This document shows, in pieces, positions 1-11,650 of a DNA stretch of 64,000 nucleotides. The notes under the pieces are model-generated. The model saw only the letters and a list, made by a program, of their open reading frames with translations, did no database searches and had not been told where the DNA came from. Both the position numbers and the translations under genes were made by a program. Source of the DNA: Sialis fuliginosa (lineage: Eukaryota > Arthropoda > Insecta > Megaloptera > Sialidae); NCBI GenBank assembly GCA_961205875.1, contig OY540820.1:10602001-10666000 (forward strand). The letters are read 5' to 3'. Every line of letters starts with the position of its first letter. The first letter of the stretch is position 1.

Positions 1-1049
1 TCAACATGTTGTTTTCAATGATATTAAATACATACATATTATAAAATAATTTTCGTATCGATGTCTTACATTATTTGTGCCTCTATTGAAAACAAATAAA
101 TATTAATTTGCTTATTATTGTACTGAATCGATTGAATACCGGAAATGAAAACACCCTTAAAAGATTAAATGAATCACGATGGACACTGACCTTGGTATAG
201 ATTTTTTTAAATGTTATTTACATTTTAATAGACAAATTGATGTTCTGTTTATGTATTTATTTTAATTTTGTTTATGATTTTTATAAACAATGTCCAGGGA
301 CGTACAAAGATTTAGACCAAATAAAACCTGAGGTAGATCCAGATGATATTATATAACAAAATATACATAGTTTTCTTTATTCAGTGACCTTTTTTTTGTC
401 AGTCAACGTATGACAGTAATATACAAAATATAATTTTCATAATATATCATTAAATCTTTCAGAGAATTCAAGGTGGGGCTCATTAAAATTTTGATTGTTT
501 TAATTCGATTAGGATAACGCAATTATTTAACATTTATGAATTTATGCGGCAAGAAATATGTAAATACGAGTATGTGACATTGTTATATAAATTTTCTAAA
601 TATCATACATACAACTACTTTAAATTAAAGTTATGGGTAATGTTCAATAACTGTGATGTACAATTTTTATAGATAGTTTCTTACACAATCACAATTCACT
701 TTTAAAATCGAATTTTGTTCATTAGCCTTTATTGTTGTTATGATAATTACATACATATAAAATAAACGACATTTAGTCATACTCAATAAAATTATAAACA
801 AATCGTTAAAACCAACCTTCTTATTAAAATATTCTTTATAATAAATTCAACAATTCTGTATCTTTAATTGTCATTGTTTTATTACAAAATTAATATAAGT
901 AAGTACTCACAATTAACTTATTAGTATTTATTAAATTATTTTAACTTCTTGTAATGACATTTTACCAGCAGTAAATTCTCCATGAATAAAATCTTGCAGA
1001 AAAAAATATGGAGGTAGTTACTACTACTTATTTACGGTTTTTAACGACA
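1..1049. other. Gene-free AT-rich DNA
   Basis: No open frame with recognisable protein sequence and no clear terminal repeats were seen. Poly-A/T runs and simple AT-rich sequence only. Confidence 0.6.
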
Positions 1050-1051
1050 TA

Positions 1052-1463
1052 AGGTAAATACACCAGTTATGCCCGCTATAAAAGCAAGTTTTCAGTTTTT
1101 TGGATTAATGGACTTGTTTTTTGTAATTCTCATGAACTCATGTTACTAATAAAACAAGTAACTTTTTATTTAATTAATTTAATTACCAAAGTCCGCAAAT
1201 ATAGTTTGTTTTTTAAATTATAGCCTTTTATTTTGTTTATGTTTTTTCTCCAGTAATGGATAAAGTAAAACCACTAATGAGCACGCAGTGATGGATACTT
1301 GCTAATGATTACAAAATGATAAGTACTATGACACAAAATAAATAAAAGAAATAATCGTCAAATTTGAAACAATGTAAAAATATCAACACATATTTCTAAT
1401 TCAGTACATTTATTTAAACATTTACCATTACTGGGATCCTTGCCAAGATTGGTGCCACTACCT
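1052..1463 (+). repeat. MITE-A copy, TA-flanked, internally shortened
   Basis: Starts AGGTAAATACACCAGTTATG and ends with the inverted counterpart GGTGCCACTACCT, with TA on both sides, as expected for the Tc1/mariner superfamily. It is 412 bp against about 541 bp in the intact copy at 52201, so an internal piece is missing. No coding sequence is present. The family carries several internal CAGTAATGG-like motifs. Confidence 0.8.
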
Positions 1464-2029
1464 TATGTATTTATAAATTTTAATGCTTAATATATAAAAT
1501 TAACTAATAATATATTTTTATTTAACTATACAATTAAAGTACATATTAAGATAATGTTTTTAAAAAACACTTAATTAGGTGTTGATAATAATTGAACAGT
1601 GATTAAGACTGACAATAATTACCCAATATCAAAAATAAAATAAGGTACGTAATAGATTAGAAAGTATATTAATAGTTCTAGTTCACTAAGTTTTTTTTTG
1701 AATTCGCATTTAATGATGTCATGAACAGTATCATATTGTATAGAATTGAAAAACAAAATTACTTTGAACAATTATTTCAGTTTTCGAACTCTAGTAATGT
1801 AGTAGTACTGACATTTTAATTTGAAAGTAATGTATGAATATTTTGTCTAATCATTTAGACTTTTTTTCTTTTTCTATTATGTCATTTATATTATAAATGA
1901 ATATATTTTATAGGGTGTCATGATTTGAATATTTTTGACGATTTTTCGATATTTTAAAGTTATATATTCCAATTCCTAAAGTAGTACGAAAGCCTATGAT
2001 CGAAAATTAATTTATGGAGTAGAGTTAGC
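1464..2029. other. Gene-free AT-rich spacer
   Basis: Sequence between two oppositely oriented MITE-A copies. I see no gene or RNA signal in it. Confidence 0.5.
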
Positions 2030-2631
2030 ATATGGTGTGGTAACTGGTATTGTCTTGAATCTCATTTTTATGCCCTTTTTGAATTAGTTGTATTTTTTCT
2101 TCAAATGCCAGTAATGGCAAATATTTAATTAAATGTAGTGAATTAGAAATATGTGTTGATATTTATTATATAATATTAATCTATATACATTTCACTGTCT
2201 TATAGCGTGATTTGATGACAATCGGCCAATAGGTGTCAAAATGGTGAACATTTAAACTAATAGTATAATTTATTTATTAATTATTATATTATCATAGCAA
2301 CTCTTTTACATTGTTTCAAATTTGACGATTATTTCTTTTATATCTTTTGTGTAGTAATACTTATCATTTTGTAATCATTAGCAAGTGTCCATCACTACGT
2401 GCTCATTACTGGTTTTACCTTTGCCATTTTTGGAGAAAAAACATGAACAAAATAAAAAGCTATAATTTAAAAAAACAAACCATATTTGGTGACTTTGGTA
2501 ATTAAATTAATTAAATAGAGAGTTACTTGTTTTATTAGTAACATGAGTTCATGAGAATTACAAGAAACAAGCCCATTAATCAAAAAACCGAAAACTTGCA
2601 CTTATAGCGGCCATAACTGGTGCCTTTACCT
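2030..2631 (-). repeat. MITE-A copy, inverted relative to the first
   Basis: Ends GGTGCCTTTACCT followed by TA at 2632-2633, matching the MITE-A left end in reverse. The interior matches the family from the CAGTAATGG motif onward. The other terminus, near 2030, is degenerate and only loosely alignable. Confidence 0.7.
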
Positions 2632-3069
2632 TATTTCATAATAATCGGTCATAAAAAATAACGCGAGTAAATAATATTCAATGGAAATCCAGTTTTTTTA
2701 AATGAATGCAATATTTATGGCGAGAGTTTATTAAGTAATATTATCAGATGTTTAAAGTGTTAATACTCGTAGTTAGTTATTCAATGTATTGGAGAATAGT
2801 TCATTGACCTACTTATAGCTGATTTTTTAAGTACATATGTTCATCTTTCGATCACTTAAAGTCTTAAAGCATTTAATTTGAGTGTATAATTTTGTATTGT
2901 TCGTGCATTTTGAACTTAACATATAATGTTATACCTTTGTAAATGATAAGAACTTGTTATTAAGTTTTCGGTCAAAAAGTTATTGTTCAGTAAAATAACT
3001 CTTTACTTTCTTATACCAATGAAAATGAAACTATATGTATATGAAATATACATATAGTATAAGTAAGTA
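2632..3069. other. Gene-free AT-rich spacer
   Basis: No open frame or repeat end that I can recognise. Confidence 0.5.
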
Positions 3070-4760
3070 TAGTGAAGCCGATTTTTTTCGAAATCCGGAT
3101 TTTGATGGAATTATCCATTTTGACCTTCCCTGAATCCATTCTGACTATTTTCGCCATGATGTCTGTGTGTCTGTCTGTAAGTGCTGTAACTCAAATACGA
3201 CAAATCGTAGAAGGGTGAAATTTTATATTTAAGATTAATTTTTGTCTGGGAAGAAAACGTCCTATTTTTGAAAACGATCTTTCAACCGTATACGGATGTT
3301 TACCTACGTCGATTTTTGAATTTTTCGAATTACTCTGAAACAGTGCGAAATAGAGAAAAATAGTCAATAGTTAAAAATTGTAGGTAATATCTATATCTAA
3401 AATTTATGTTCTATTCATTTTTTCGTAAAAACGTGGGTAATCGTTGTAAATTAAATTTTGAAATGATGAAAATTAATGTTTTTAAATTATATTATGTGTA
3501 CATTTCTATTCATATTATTTCTCCTAAACTACATTTCTAGTACAAGTAATAACAAACAAATCAATAAAAAAATAAAGCTATAATGCATTTTAAAATCTTT
3601 TTTGGTGTTCCGATAGAGTTGGCAATACTGACCATGTGAAATTGCTTCTAAAAATGACATTTATATTTTATTCTATATTTTTTAATGTCAAAATCGTTTT
3701 GAAATATTATTATATTTATGTATTATTAGTTCAGATATTAAAAAAAAGATCAAATAAGTTTATAAAAAAAAATTATATTCAAAATATACTCATGGACTCA
3801 CGCACAAGAAAAATGTATTCACGCACGACCTACGATCACGCACGGTCACGATTCAAGATTTGAATATCGCTCACGCTCACGCGGGTTACGGCCGTGACCC
3901 AACGCGACCCGCGCCCAGCTCTAGTTCAATGTTTGTATGTTATGTATCATATAATAAATAGCTTTTATACATACTTATCCTATTGATTGTATGATTATTA
4001 TTTATTATCAATTCATATTTGAATCCGGCTCTGCATGTTCTTAATACTTAACATACCTACTTCATCATCATAAATCATATTTAATTTAGTGGAATAGTAC
4101 AGCTATTAAAAAAAAAATATTAAATGACAGTAGTACCGAAATTATTGGTAAGTCTGTAGGAAAGAGAAAGGGAATTTTATGTCAAGTTCAGGTAACATTT
4201 TTATAAATTTCTTTACGTTACATAAAAACACCAAACATAATTAGGAACAAAAACTGTACTTACCATATGATCTTAATGTGTAGGCTGTTATTTATCGTTT
4301 ATAATGATTATTCAATCATATTGTTAAATGTTTTTTTTACAACAATAATAGGAGCCGTTATGTAGATGGAAGATTTCTATTATTATGTATTAAGAAATAT
4401 ATTAGAATAAATTAATGAATCGTAAAATTTTTTATCCGCGACTTGTATATAATACATATATTACATACGAAGTTTTTACTATATATTGCCATATATTAAT
4501 TCCAAAGGGAATAATGACGAGAGATTACTTCCAGCTTAGTAAACATCCATACCCGGTTGAAAGATTGTTTTAAAAAATAAGAGGTTTTCTTCCCAGAGAT
4601 AAATTAATCTTAAATATAAAATTTTATCATTTTACGATTTGTCGTATTTGAGTTACAGCGCTTACAGACAGACAGATACACAAATATCATGGCGAAAATA
4701 GTAAAATGGATTCAGTGAAATAGATAATTCCATCAAAATCTGGATTTTGAAAAATATACT
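3070..4760. mobile_element. Element bounded by about 190-bp inverted repeats
   Basis: About 3072-3270 (ATTTTGATGGAATTATC, TTTTCGCCATGAT, a CTGT-rich run, CTCAAATACGACAAATCGTA) recurs inverted at about 4570-4755. The interior lacks a transposase and contains a repeated block at 3755-3925. This is either one non-autonomous inverted-repeat element or two copies of one repeat in opposite orientation. No clean target duplication could be picked out. Confidence 0.55.
3755..3925 (-). repeat. hAT-like element end (shared with 28870-28992)
   Basis: Contains ATACTCATGGACTCACGCAC and ends GCGCCCAGCTCTAG, whose reverse complement resembles hAT termini of the form CAGAGCTGGGC. A related block with the same order of motifs lies at 28870-28992. 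The apparent 75-residue open frame over it is repeat sequence, not a gene. Confidence 0.45.
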
Positions 4761-5309
4761 ACTATTGTATATATATATATATGTTTTAAGAAAGTAAAAA
4801 TATTTTATTTTATTAATTTTCACCCAAAATTATATACCCGTCCCCGTCTTCAAACTTTTTTTGGTATTTCGTTGTAAAATATCAAAAAGGAGTGCAAATC
4901 AAAGATATGATATTTAATATATTTTGTAAATTTTCTAATTTTACTATTTAATTTTTAACATTCTATAAATATATTGAATTAGAATAGATACTATAAATAA
5001 ATAAACAAATAAATAAATAAATATATTAATAACAAACAAAAACGTGTATTAAAATAAGTTACTTGTTTTTATAGTAAAAAAGGACATCAGATTAAATGAA
5101 AACTGGAACAAAAAATGCAGCATGTTTAACCAGTTAAAGAATTTTTGCATACATTAGTGACGCAGTGGAAGCTTGGTAGTATTGGCAGTGCACTCTCTTA
5201 TGACTCTCTCTCTCTCTCTCTTTCCTTTAGAGCTCATCGCAATCTAAAAAGCCTACTGGTTTTTACACCTTGCGAAAAATGAATTCTCTATTTCAACAAA
5301 TATGGTTCT
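4761..5309. other. Gene-free spacer with a CT microsatellite
   Basis: Holds a (CT)n run at 5203-5221 and AT-rich simple sequence. No gene seen. Confidence 0.5.
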
Positions 5310-5311
5310 TA

Positions 5312-5826
5312 GTCCAACCAGATTAGCAAGAAATTACCTGATATAAGGAACTAATTCGGACTAAAATGATTTTTGGTGGAAACGTTCTACTAGATCATCC
5401 CACAAAAAGTCCGATATTTATTTTGTTTAATTATTTTTTATTTTTTATTATTTTAATTATTTATTTTAATAATAATAAGTAAAATTAAAAATAATGCGAA
5501 CAATTATTTTCTTAGTTTACTAAGATTTAAAAAAACCGGCACTCCTTGTGTTACTTTTAAATCGATATTAACGACCTTGGACTTATTTTAAAGAAAATTT
5601 TATGCTTTACAAAAAAAGTCTTTTACGCCGTATTTGTAAAATGAACGATTTCTGAGAAAAACGCGAAAAACTATGAAAAAATGTAACCCGTCTGCCATTT
5701 TTTCAAGATGGCGGCGATAGCACAACTCGGACTTTTTGTGGGATGATCAAGACACTAGTAGATCGTTTCCACCAAAAATCATTTTGGTCCGAATAAGTTC
5801 CGGGTAAAAGTATAATCTGATTGGAC
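5312..5826. mobile_element. TIR element (MITE), TA target site
   Basis: The ends GTCCAACCAGATTA and TAATCTGATTGGAC are inverted and flanked by TA (5310-5311 and 5827-5828). The arms extend inward: GATTTTTGGTGGAAACG near 5370 recurs inverted as CGTTTCCACCAAAAATC near 5765, and ATCCCACAAAAAGTCCG as CGGACTTTTTGTGGGAT. It is 515 bp with no coding capacity. Confidence 0.8.
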
Positions 5827-5828
5827 TA

Positions 5829-6429
5829 CTAATAAATTTTTCATATTATAAATTATTATAACAGTTGTGAAATTAAGTATAGCAAATATTAATTTTTATC
5901 TGTTAATATCAATTGAACACCTATTTTCAATTTACAAGGTTCGTCTTACGACGTACTTCAATGATAAAATTTTAATAATTTTAAACATTAATTTATTACC
6001 TATATAGAAATAGTCTGTTCTTCAATTAATTTTTATGTTTTTACTTTGCATTAATAATAGAAAGTTTATAAAAATATGTAACATTTTTATTACATACAAT
6101 TTATATTTCTTCAACAACAACTAGGCATAATACGTATATTTGGTGAATAGTACATAAATATATGGAAAATGTACATTGTTGTTATATAAGTTAGATTTCA
6201 TTTTGATGGAATTCTGAAGCAATACTTAAGTTACAATTACACATAAGATGTTTAGTGTCTAGCAGTAACAGCTAGTTATCCAAACGCAATGAAATTATTA
6301 AATAGAGCATCACATGTATTGAGGTTAAAGAAAAACATTACATTAATATAAACTTATAATAAACATGCGTATAAAGGAACATTTCAATATTTGTATTGAT
6401 AAATTAGTAAAGCATCTATACTTAATATA
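5829..6429. other. Gene-free AT-rich spacer
   Basis: Nothing recognisable on either strand. Confidence 0.5.
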
Positions 6430-6792
6430 CAGTGTATTCCAAGCTGATTAAAAGATAGGAAATTTAACATGAGGGCAATTAGAAGTGTTGTTGTAACCTT
6501 TGGTCAAATTTAACGATGTGTGATTGGTGCATTTAATAAAATAGTAATTAGTATTTTGTTTTCAAATTTATATCTGCCAAAAAATATTATTATAATTTTA
6601 TCTAGGATGCTTACTTTAATTTCATAGTTGAAAACAAAATACTGTTGATTAATTTAAAATTTATCAGTTAGTTTCGAGGCGGCATTTCAAAATGCACCAA
6701 TCACACATAATTAAATTTGACCAAAGGTTACTACAACATTTCTAATTGTCCCCATGGTAAATTTCCTATGTCAATCAACTTGGAATACACTG
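6430..6792. mobile_element. MITE-B copy with long terminal inverted repeats
   Basis: Begins CAGTGTATTCCAAGCTGATT and ends with the inverted form ACTTGGAATACACTG. The inverted arms run about 90 bp, including CTTTGGTCAAATTTAACGAT and its reverse. The left flank is TA and the right flank is TT. A second copy at 54706-55093 has TA on both sides, so this is a Tc1/mariner-type MITE. Confidence 0.85.
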
Positions 6793-6824
6793 TTTGTATT
6801 GTGATCGTGTTTAAATGAGAAAAA

Positions 6825-7020
6825 AAAATTGTTTTCCGATTTCAAAATTTTAATTTGGTCTTTCCGTTTCAGGTCAAGATAAACACTTTTCGTTCTGTGT
6901 CTGTCTATCTATGTGTCTGTCCCCTGAATCCTTGCTACACGCATAACTCATGAACCACTGAACCGATATTAATGAAAATTAGTTGGTTGACTGGGTCTGG
7001 CTTGAGGACGGTTCCAGTTC
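6825..7020 (+). repeat. Dispersed repeat with CTGT-rich motif
   Basis: The block TTCCGATTTCAAAATTTTAA, GTGTCTGTC, then CATAACTCATGAACCACTGA is repeated at 37945-38190 in the same orientation. Such blocks are typical of insect transposon debris. No coding sequence. Confidence 0.6.
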
Positions 7021-7150
7021 AAAATTATTAAAATTGTGGTTTGTTTAACAGGGAAATAATACAATTTATCGATATTGAAGTTAAACTACTTTATAATAAT
7101 TTTTGCTTAACATTCACAATAAAAGTACTATTTCTTCTGAAATATGTATA

Positions 7151-7449
7151 AGGTAGTGGTACCCGTCTTGGATTTGACCCCAGTAATGGCTATTTTTTAA
7201 TTTAATGTACTGAATTAGAAATATTTGTTGATATTTGATTACTACCATTTTTGAATATTAATCTATATACATTTAACTGTCTTACAGCGTGATTTGATGA
7301 CAATCGGCCAATAGGTGTCAAAATGGTGGACTTTTAAACTAATTATTAGTGTAATTTATTTATTAATAATTATTTTATCATAGAAACTGCTTTACATTGT
7401 TTCGAATTGGACGATTCTTTTATATCTTTTGTGTCGTAGTACTTATCAT
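7151..7449 (-). repeat. MITE-A copy, truncated
   Basis: Starts AGGTAGTGGTACCCGTCTTG after a TA, the right terminus of MITE-A in reverse. It aligns to the family through CATTGTTTCGAATTGG and then stops near 7449, so the other half is missing. Confidence 0.7.
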
Positions 7450-7829
7450 ATATCTAATACCGTGTTAGGACCAAAAAGACAAAACAGCAACACAGTGTTA
7501 TTAAAACACTTCGTATTTAAAAATGTATAGAGTGTGTTGTTATTTTGTCTAAAATAGTTGATATTATGTTATACCAATAATTGTTTATCTTTTAAATTCG
7601 GATCTTTTCGAAAAGATAATTCATTATTGAATCGATACAAAAATGTCATATTAAACCCAGATTTAACTTATAATTTTAATGGCATATTATATAGGTATTA
7701 TTATTATAATTCATTACGAAACATTAACTGTTATTTATACTTTTAAGATTAATAATACGATTACACATATAATATATAATGATGTCATTAATATCTATTA
7801 ATATTTATAACAAAAAAAATTGTTTACAC
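7450..7829. other. Gene-free AT-rich spacer
   Basis: The 62-codon open frame here has no recognisable domain and AT-driven composition. Not called as a gene. Confidence 0.5.
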
Positions 7830-7830
7830 C

Positions 7831-8000
7831 AAGAGCCCCTTCACACGACCGTAATGGCTTTTTCCCGCCTGCTTAGCAGTGAAAATGCATTACATATGTG
7901 TACGGTCGACCGTGTGTCTTGTGAACAATTTCATATGAAATGCATTGCCACTGCTAGGCGCACAGGAAAAAGCCATTCCAGCGCCGTATGAACAGACTCT
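7831..8000. mobile_element. Small palindromic MITE
   Basis: AAGAGCCCCTTCACACGACC with GTAATGGCTTTTTCC pairs with GGAAAAAGCCATTCC plus GTATGAACAGACTCTT at the other end. About 170 bp, with higher GC than the surroundings. The target duplication is unclear. The 70-codon frame across it is a by-product. Confidence 0.65.
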
Positions 8001-8079
8001 TACAGGGAGGTTTTCTATTAAAATAGCATATAAATAGAGATGTATATTCTCTATTAAAGTATGTTAAATTCTTATAGTA

Positions 8080-8946
8080 TCCTTAATATATATAAAGCTC
8101 AACGTCTCTCTGTCTGTCTGTCTGTCCGTTAGTTACCTTATCACTCGAGAACCACTTATCCGATTTACGTGTTTTTTTTTTTAATTCATAGGTACGTTCT
8201 CTGGCCAGGTTATAGGCTATATTTTTTTACGTTAGGTAACATAACAACTAAGCAGTGACGATAATAGTAAATCAAGTCGGAAAAAATTTTGCCGTCGGCG
8301 CGCTGTTTTGTAATACGCTGCCTAAACCGTTCAATATAGAACAAAATAATGTATTAAAGAATTGTGTAGAATCAAAAGTTCTACAATAAAGTCCGCGACA
8401 CGATATGTCTAACTTTTATATTTAAGCCACAATGACTGCTTTTATGTTACAAAGAAAACATAAAATATTTGGGTTCTGTTTACATGGACTTATGACCTGC
8501 AAAACATTAATCCTTATCAAAATAAATGATTCCATCGTCATAAGTACTTAATGTAGATATAATTTGCCATTTACAGCATCCAATTTGGTCGTATAGTTTA
8601 GAAAATATCGAAATATACATATTGGAACATATTATTCACGCGATTATGACCGTGCGCGGGGAGCGGCGAGGGAACGTGCCAACACGCTGGGCAGAACAGG
8701 CCGGTATTCTCTTAATTGGCAATTGTTTATTTTGTTTTCAATAATTAACTTTTAAATTTAAATAGAACAAAAATGATTTTTACTTTTTGTTCTGATTCGT
8801 TTTTGTTAGGTAGGTAATTTAAGTGTTATTTGGTTTTTATTACATTAATAACTAATCGTGTTTGTAATCAATTCAACTATATATTTTTTAAATCCTAAAC
8901 AATAATTCCGTAGTCCACGCGAGCGAAGCCGCGTGGGCCCAGCTAG
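8080..8946 (+). mobile_element. Non-autonomous Helitron
   Basis: The 5' end is TC (TCCTTAATATATATAAAGC) and the 3' end is CTAG preceded by a GC-rich hairpin (CCACGCGAGCGAAGCCGCGTGG). It lies between a host A and T, which is the Helitron insertion rule. No Rep/helicase coding sequence. The same family occurs at 22513-23287 and as fragments at 32569-32879 and 48143-48313. It also carries the sequence CACTCGAGAACCACTTATCC, shared with those copies. Confidence 0.85.
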
Positions 8947-8947
8947 T

Positions 8948-9294
8948 CTACTAATATACATAAGTCCACAAGTATAATTAAATAAATATACATGCGTGCA
9001 TAATAAGCCGAAAAATTTGCAAGCCTGTTTGTCAAGATAAGAAGTGGAAAGATGTTTAGGTATTTACTTACTGATATTACGTAATTCTCAATTTAAACTT
9101 ATCAATAATTACATAAAAACGACGAATATTTAACGTAGCTCATATACTGCTCATTGTTATAAAACAAAAGGAAAACTGATATTCAATATCACTGTATCAT
9201 TAAATCGAGAAAATCTATGTTTTTTCAGCAATTTAACAGTAATTAAATAAATACATATTCCTACATATTTATGTTTTTTAGTGTTCAGAATAAA
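8948..9294. other. Gene-free spacer
   Basis: AT-rich sequence; nothing recognised. Confidence 0.5.
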
Positions 9295-9585
9295 CAAGCC
9301 TTGAGTTGAGGTGAGACCCTTTAGGTCCACACAATCAACTGCCCAACATGTTATGATTATAAATACTTGAATACTGATTATTTATTGTTTCCATATAGTT
9401 TATAGAATATTTTTTTAATATGTTTATGAAAAATTTTAATGGAATTGGTCAGAAATAAAACTCACCTTTGTATTATGAATATTAGTTTTCTAATATCCTA
9501 ATGTCAATAATATAACGCACATTTTTAGAATAACTAATTTGAAAGATAGATTTAAATTGCATTTAACTATTAAAAAAAAAAAACA
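9295..9585 (+). repeat. Dispersed repeat, copy 1
   Basis: Matches 16833-17095 over about 270 bp, starting near CAAGCCTTGAGTTGAG and GACCCTTTAGGTCCACACAA, and later GGAATTGGTCAGAAATAAAA. No clear termini were found; it could be a SINE or a piece of a larger element. Confidence 0.6.
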
Positions 9586-9651
9586 GAAACTAAACAAATA
9601 TCGGTTAATAAATTAAGTCGAATTAATAAATGATAGTTTAACGAAGTAATT

Positions 9652-10002
9652 GTGGTCAATAACTTTTTATATGTTTTCCTCCGATTAAGAAATAAAATAT
9701 GGACCGATTTTACCTTCTCAGAATGGCAAAAAATAAGTAACCTAGACCTACTCTCAATATTATTAAAGTTTCATACTTTATTTAACTGGGGATTTTCCCT
9801 TCTTATTGTTAGTCATATTACAATTAAGGAGCTTATATTTAATACAATAGAAATCGTATACGACACAAACATTAACGAAAAACCGGTTAATACCTATTGC
9901 AGTCCACGTATATTTATAAAATGCTGTTTTGAATGCAAAGTTCATAAAACAAAAGATAATTTAGTTAATTTACTTATACTGGTTATACGTCCTCAACAAT
10001 AA
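9652..10002 (+). CDS. Unrecognised 116-codon open frame, doubtful
   Basis: An open frame beginning at a GTG, running to a TAA at 10000-10002. The product is rich in Leu, Ile and Asn, with a hydrophobic stretch near residues 33-56 (LLSILLKFHTLFNWGFSLLI) and a Cys cluster near residue 90 (CCFEC). No domain is recognised. No upstream ATG, splice consensus or conserved neighbour supports it. It may be a chance frame in AT-rich DNA or the remains of a membrane-protein exon. The length is somewhat greater than most spurious frames in this window, which is the only reason it is listed. Confidence 0.15.
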   Translation: MVNNFLYVFLRLRNKIWTDFTFSEWQKISNLDLLSILLKFHTLFNWGFSLLIVSHITIKELIFNTIEIVYDTNINEKPVNTYCSPRIFIKCCFECKVHKTKDNLVNLLILVIRPQQ

Positions 10003-10950
10003 TTTTGTTTGTTTAAATCTTTACGAATATTGAATACAATGATTAATAAAATAATAAATTTGGTTACAAATTATTTTAAGCCTGTTATTCCAAAATTTAA
10101 ATAAAAATATTTATTATTTGTTGTAAAAAACTAGTTTTATGTGTATCAATACTTCCTGTTTAAATAAATTTACAGAAAAATAGAAACAAGATGTCATTGA
10201 AAGAGAAACAATAACTCGCAGAAAACAAGTACCAGTACTTGACCCTTAGCAATATTTTATTATTTGTTGTATTTTAACGATATTTATCAAATTAACTCGT
10301 AACAATATAGCCATTACATTAGTACATTAAAGTTTATTATACTAATTTCAATTAAATACCAGTAAATATTTCTATTGTATTCTAAATGACTAATTATACA
10401 TAATTAAAGACTGATTTTTAAAATTGATACAACTAAAATAAAACAGTTTATTATAGGTATTATGCCTACACAATAATATGAATAAATAAAATATACTTAC
10501 TACTTTTATATATACTCCAAAAACTTCACTAAATAATATTCACCACTCACGAACAATTAAATATTTAAGATAACCATTGTAATGAATTTTTTTTATATAT
10601 TCAAAATTTTTAATCAATTTAAAATCACAAAAAATATCATACACATTGAAATATTGAGTTATACATTTTAAGAATTATAATATTAAAATATCAACAATTG
10701 AAACACTGTGAGAACAATCTATCCTATTGAAAATATTGCTCCAATGTTATACCGGTCTGCAGTAATCATGAACTGGTGAAAATGTTGGTGTCCTTTTACC
10801 TAAAGGATGATTAAGCTCAGCTTGTTGTTGACTTTGTTCTTTGATTTTTAATTGCAGCGATCAGAGTAGAAGGGGTACAGCATCTTTTTGAGAATCTCAA
10901 CATACTTGTTTATGAAATTTTTTTTTTCTATACTTATTACCTAAGTTCAG
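10003..10950. other. Gene-free AT-rich DNA
   Basis: Nothing recognisable on either strand. Confidence 0.5.
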
Positions 10951-11010
10951 AGGTGGGGAACCTTTTTTTTCATATGAAGGCCATACAAAGATATCTTCAG
11001 AGTGGAAATT
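10951..11010 (+). repeat. hAT-like terminus, orphan
   Basis: CAGAGGTGGGGAACCTTTTT matches the terminal sequence of the hAT MITE at 59357 (CAGGAGTGGGGAACCTTTTT). The partner end is not seen nearby, so this is a truncated copy. Confidence 0.5.
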
Positions 11011-11650
11011 ACAATGCATATTGCATACAAAATAATTTGTTAAAGCTCAAATAATGAAATCATGTGATGAGAGGTACAATTTTTATATGAATTTCAACAT
11101 CTTTTTTGTATTATTATTTTATCGACATGTTTTAATTAATATTACCTAAAATGTATTCGAAAAGTTTTCAGAAACGATTATTAATATACGAAATATGCAG
11201 AGGGTTACTGTTCTATACAGTCATTCAAATTACCATATTAGCTCGTATACTTTCCTATATTAATAGCTTTAAACAAAGAAAATGATTTTATCAAATATAT
11301 CCATTATACATACATATGTAATTAATTTAAAAATGGTTGCTTAGGGCATTGCATTCCTAGGATTTCTAAAATATAAATTTATTGAAAATAAACCAATTAA
11401 TAGAATAAATAACCAAATTAAATAAAAAATATTTGCCTTGGGACCCACGGGACTTTCTTATACGTAATCTTGACAGTGAACAGTGTACGTGATTCTTAAG
11501 TTATTAAAACACATTTCTTACTTATACAATTATATATTTCATATACATGGTATAAGAAAGTAAAAAAAGTAATATTTAATAATTATTAAAATTTCACCCA
11601 GAAGCCATGTTGCACTTACGAAATTTCGTGGGTGAAGTTTTTGTATTCTC

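Noticed and set aside
8100..8150. CTGTCTGTCTGTC run as a stand-alone microsatellite
   Set aside because: It is part of the Helitron and occurs at the same place in its other copies.
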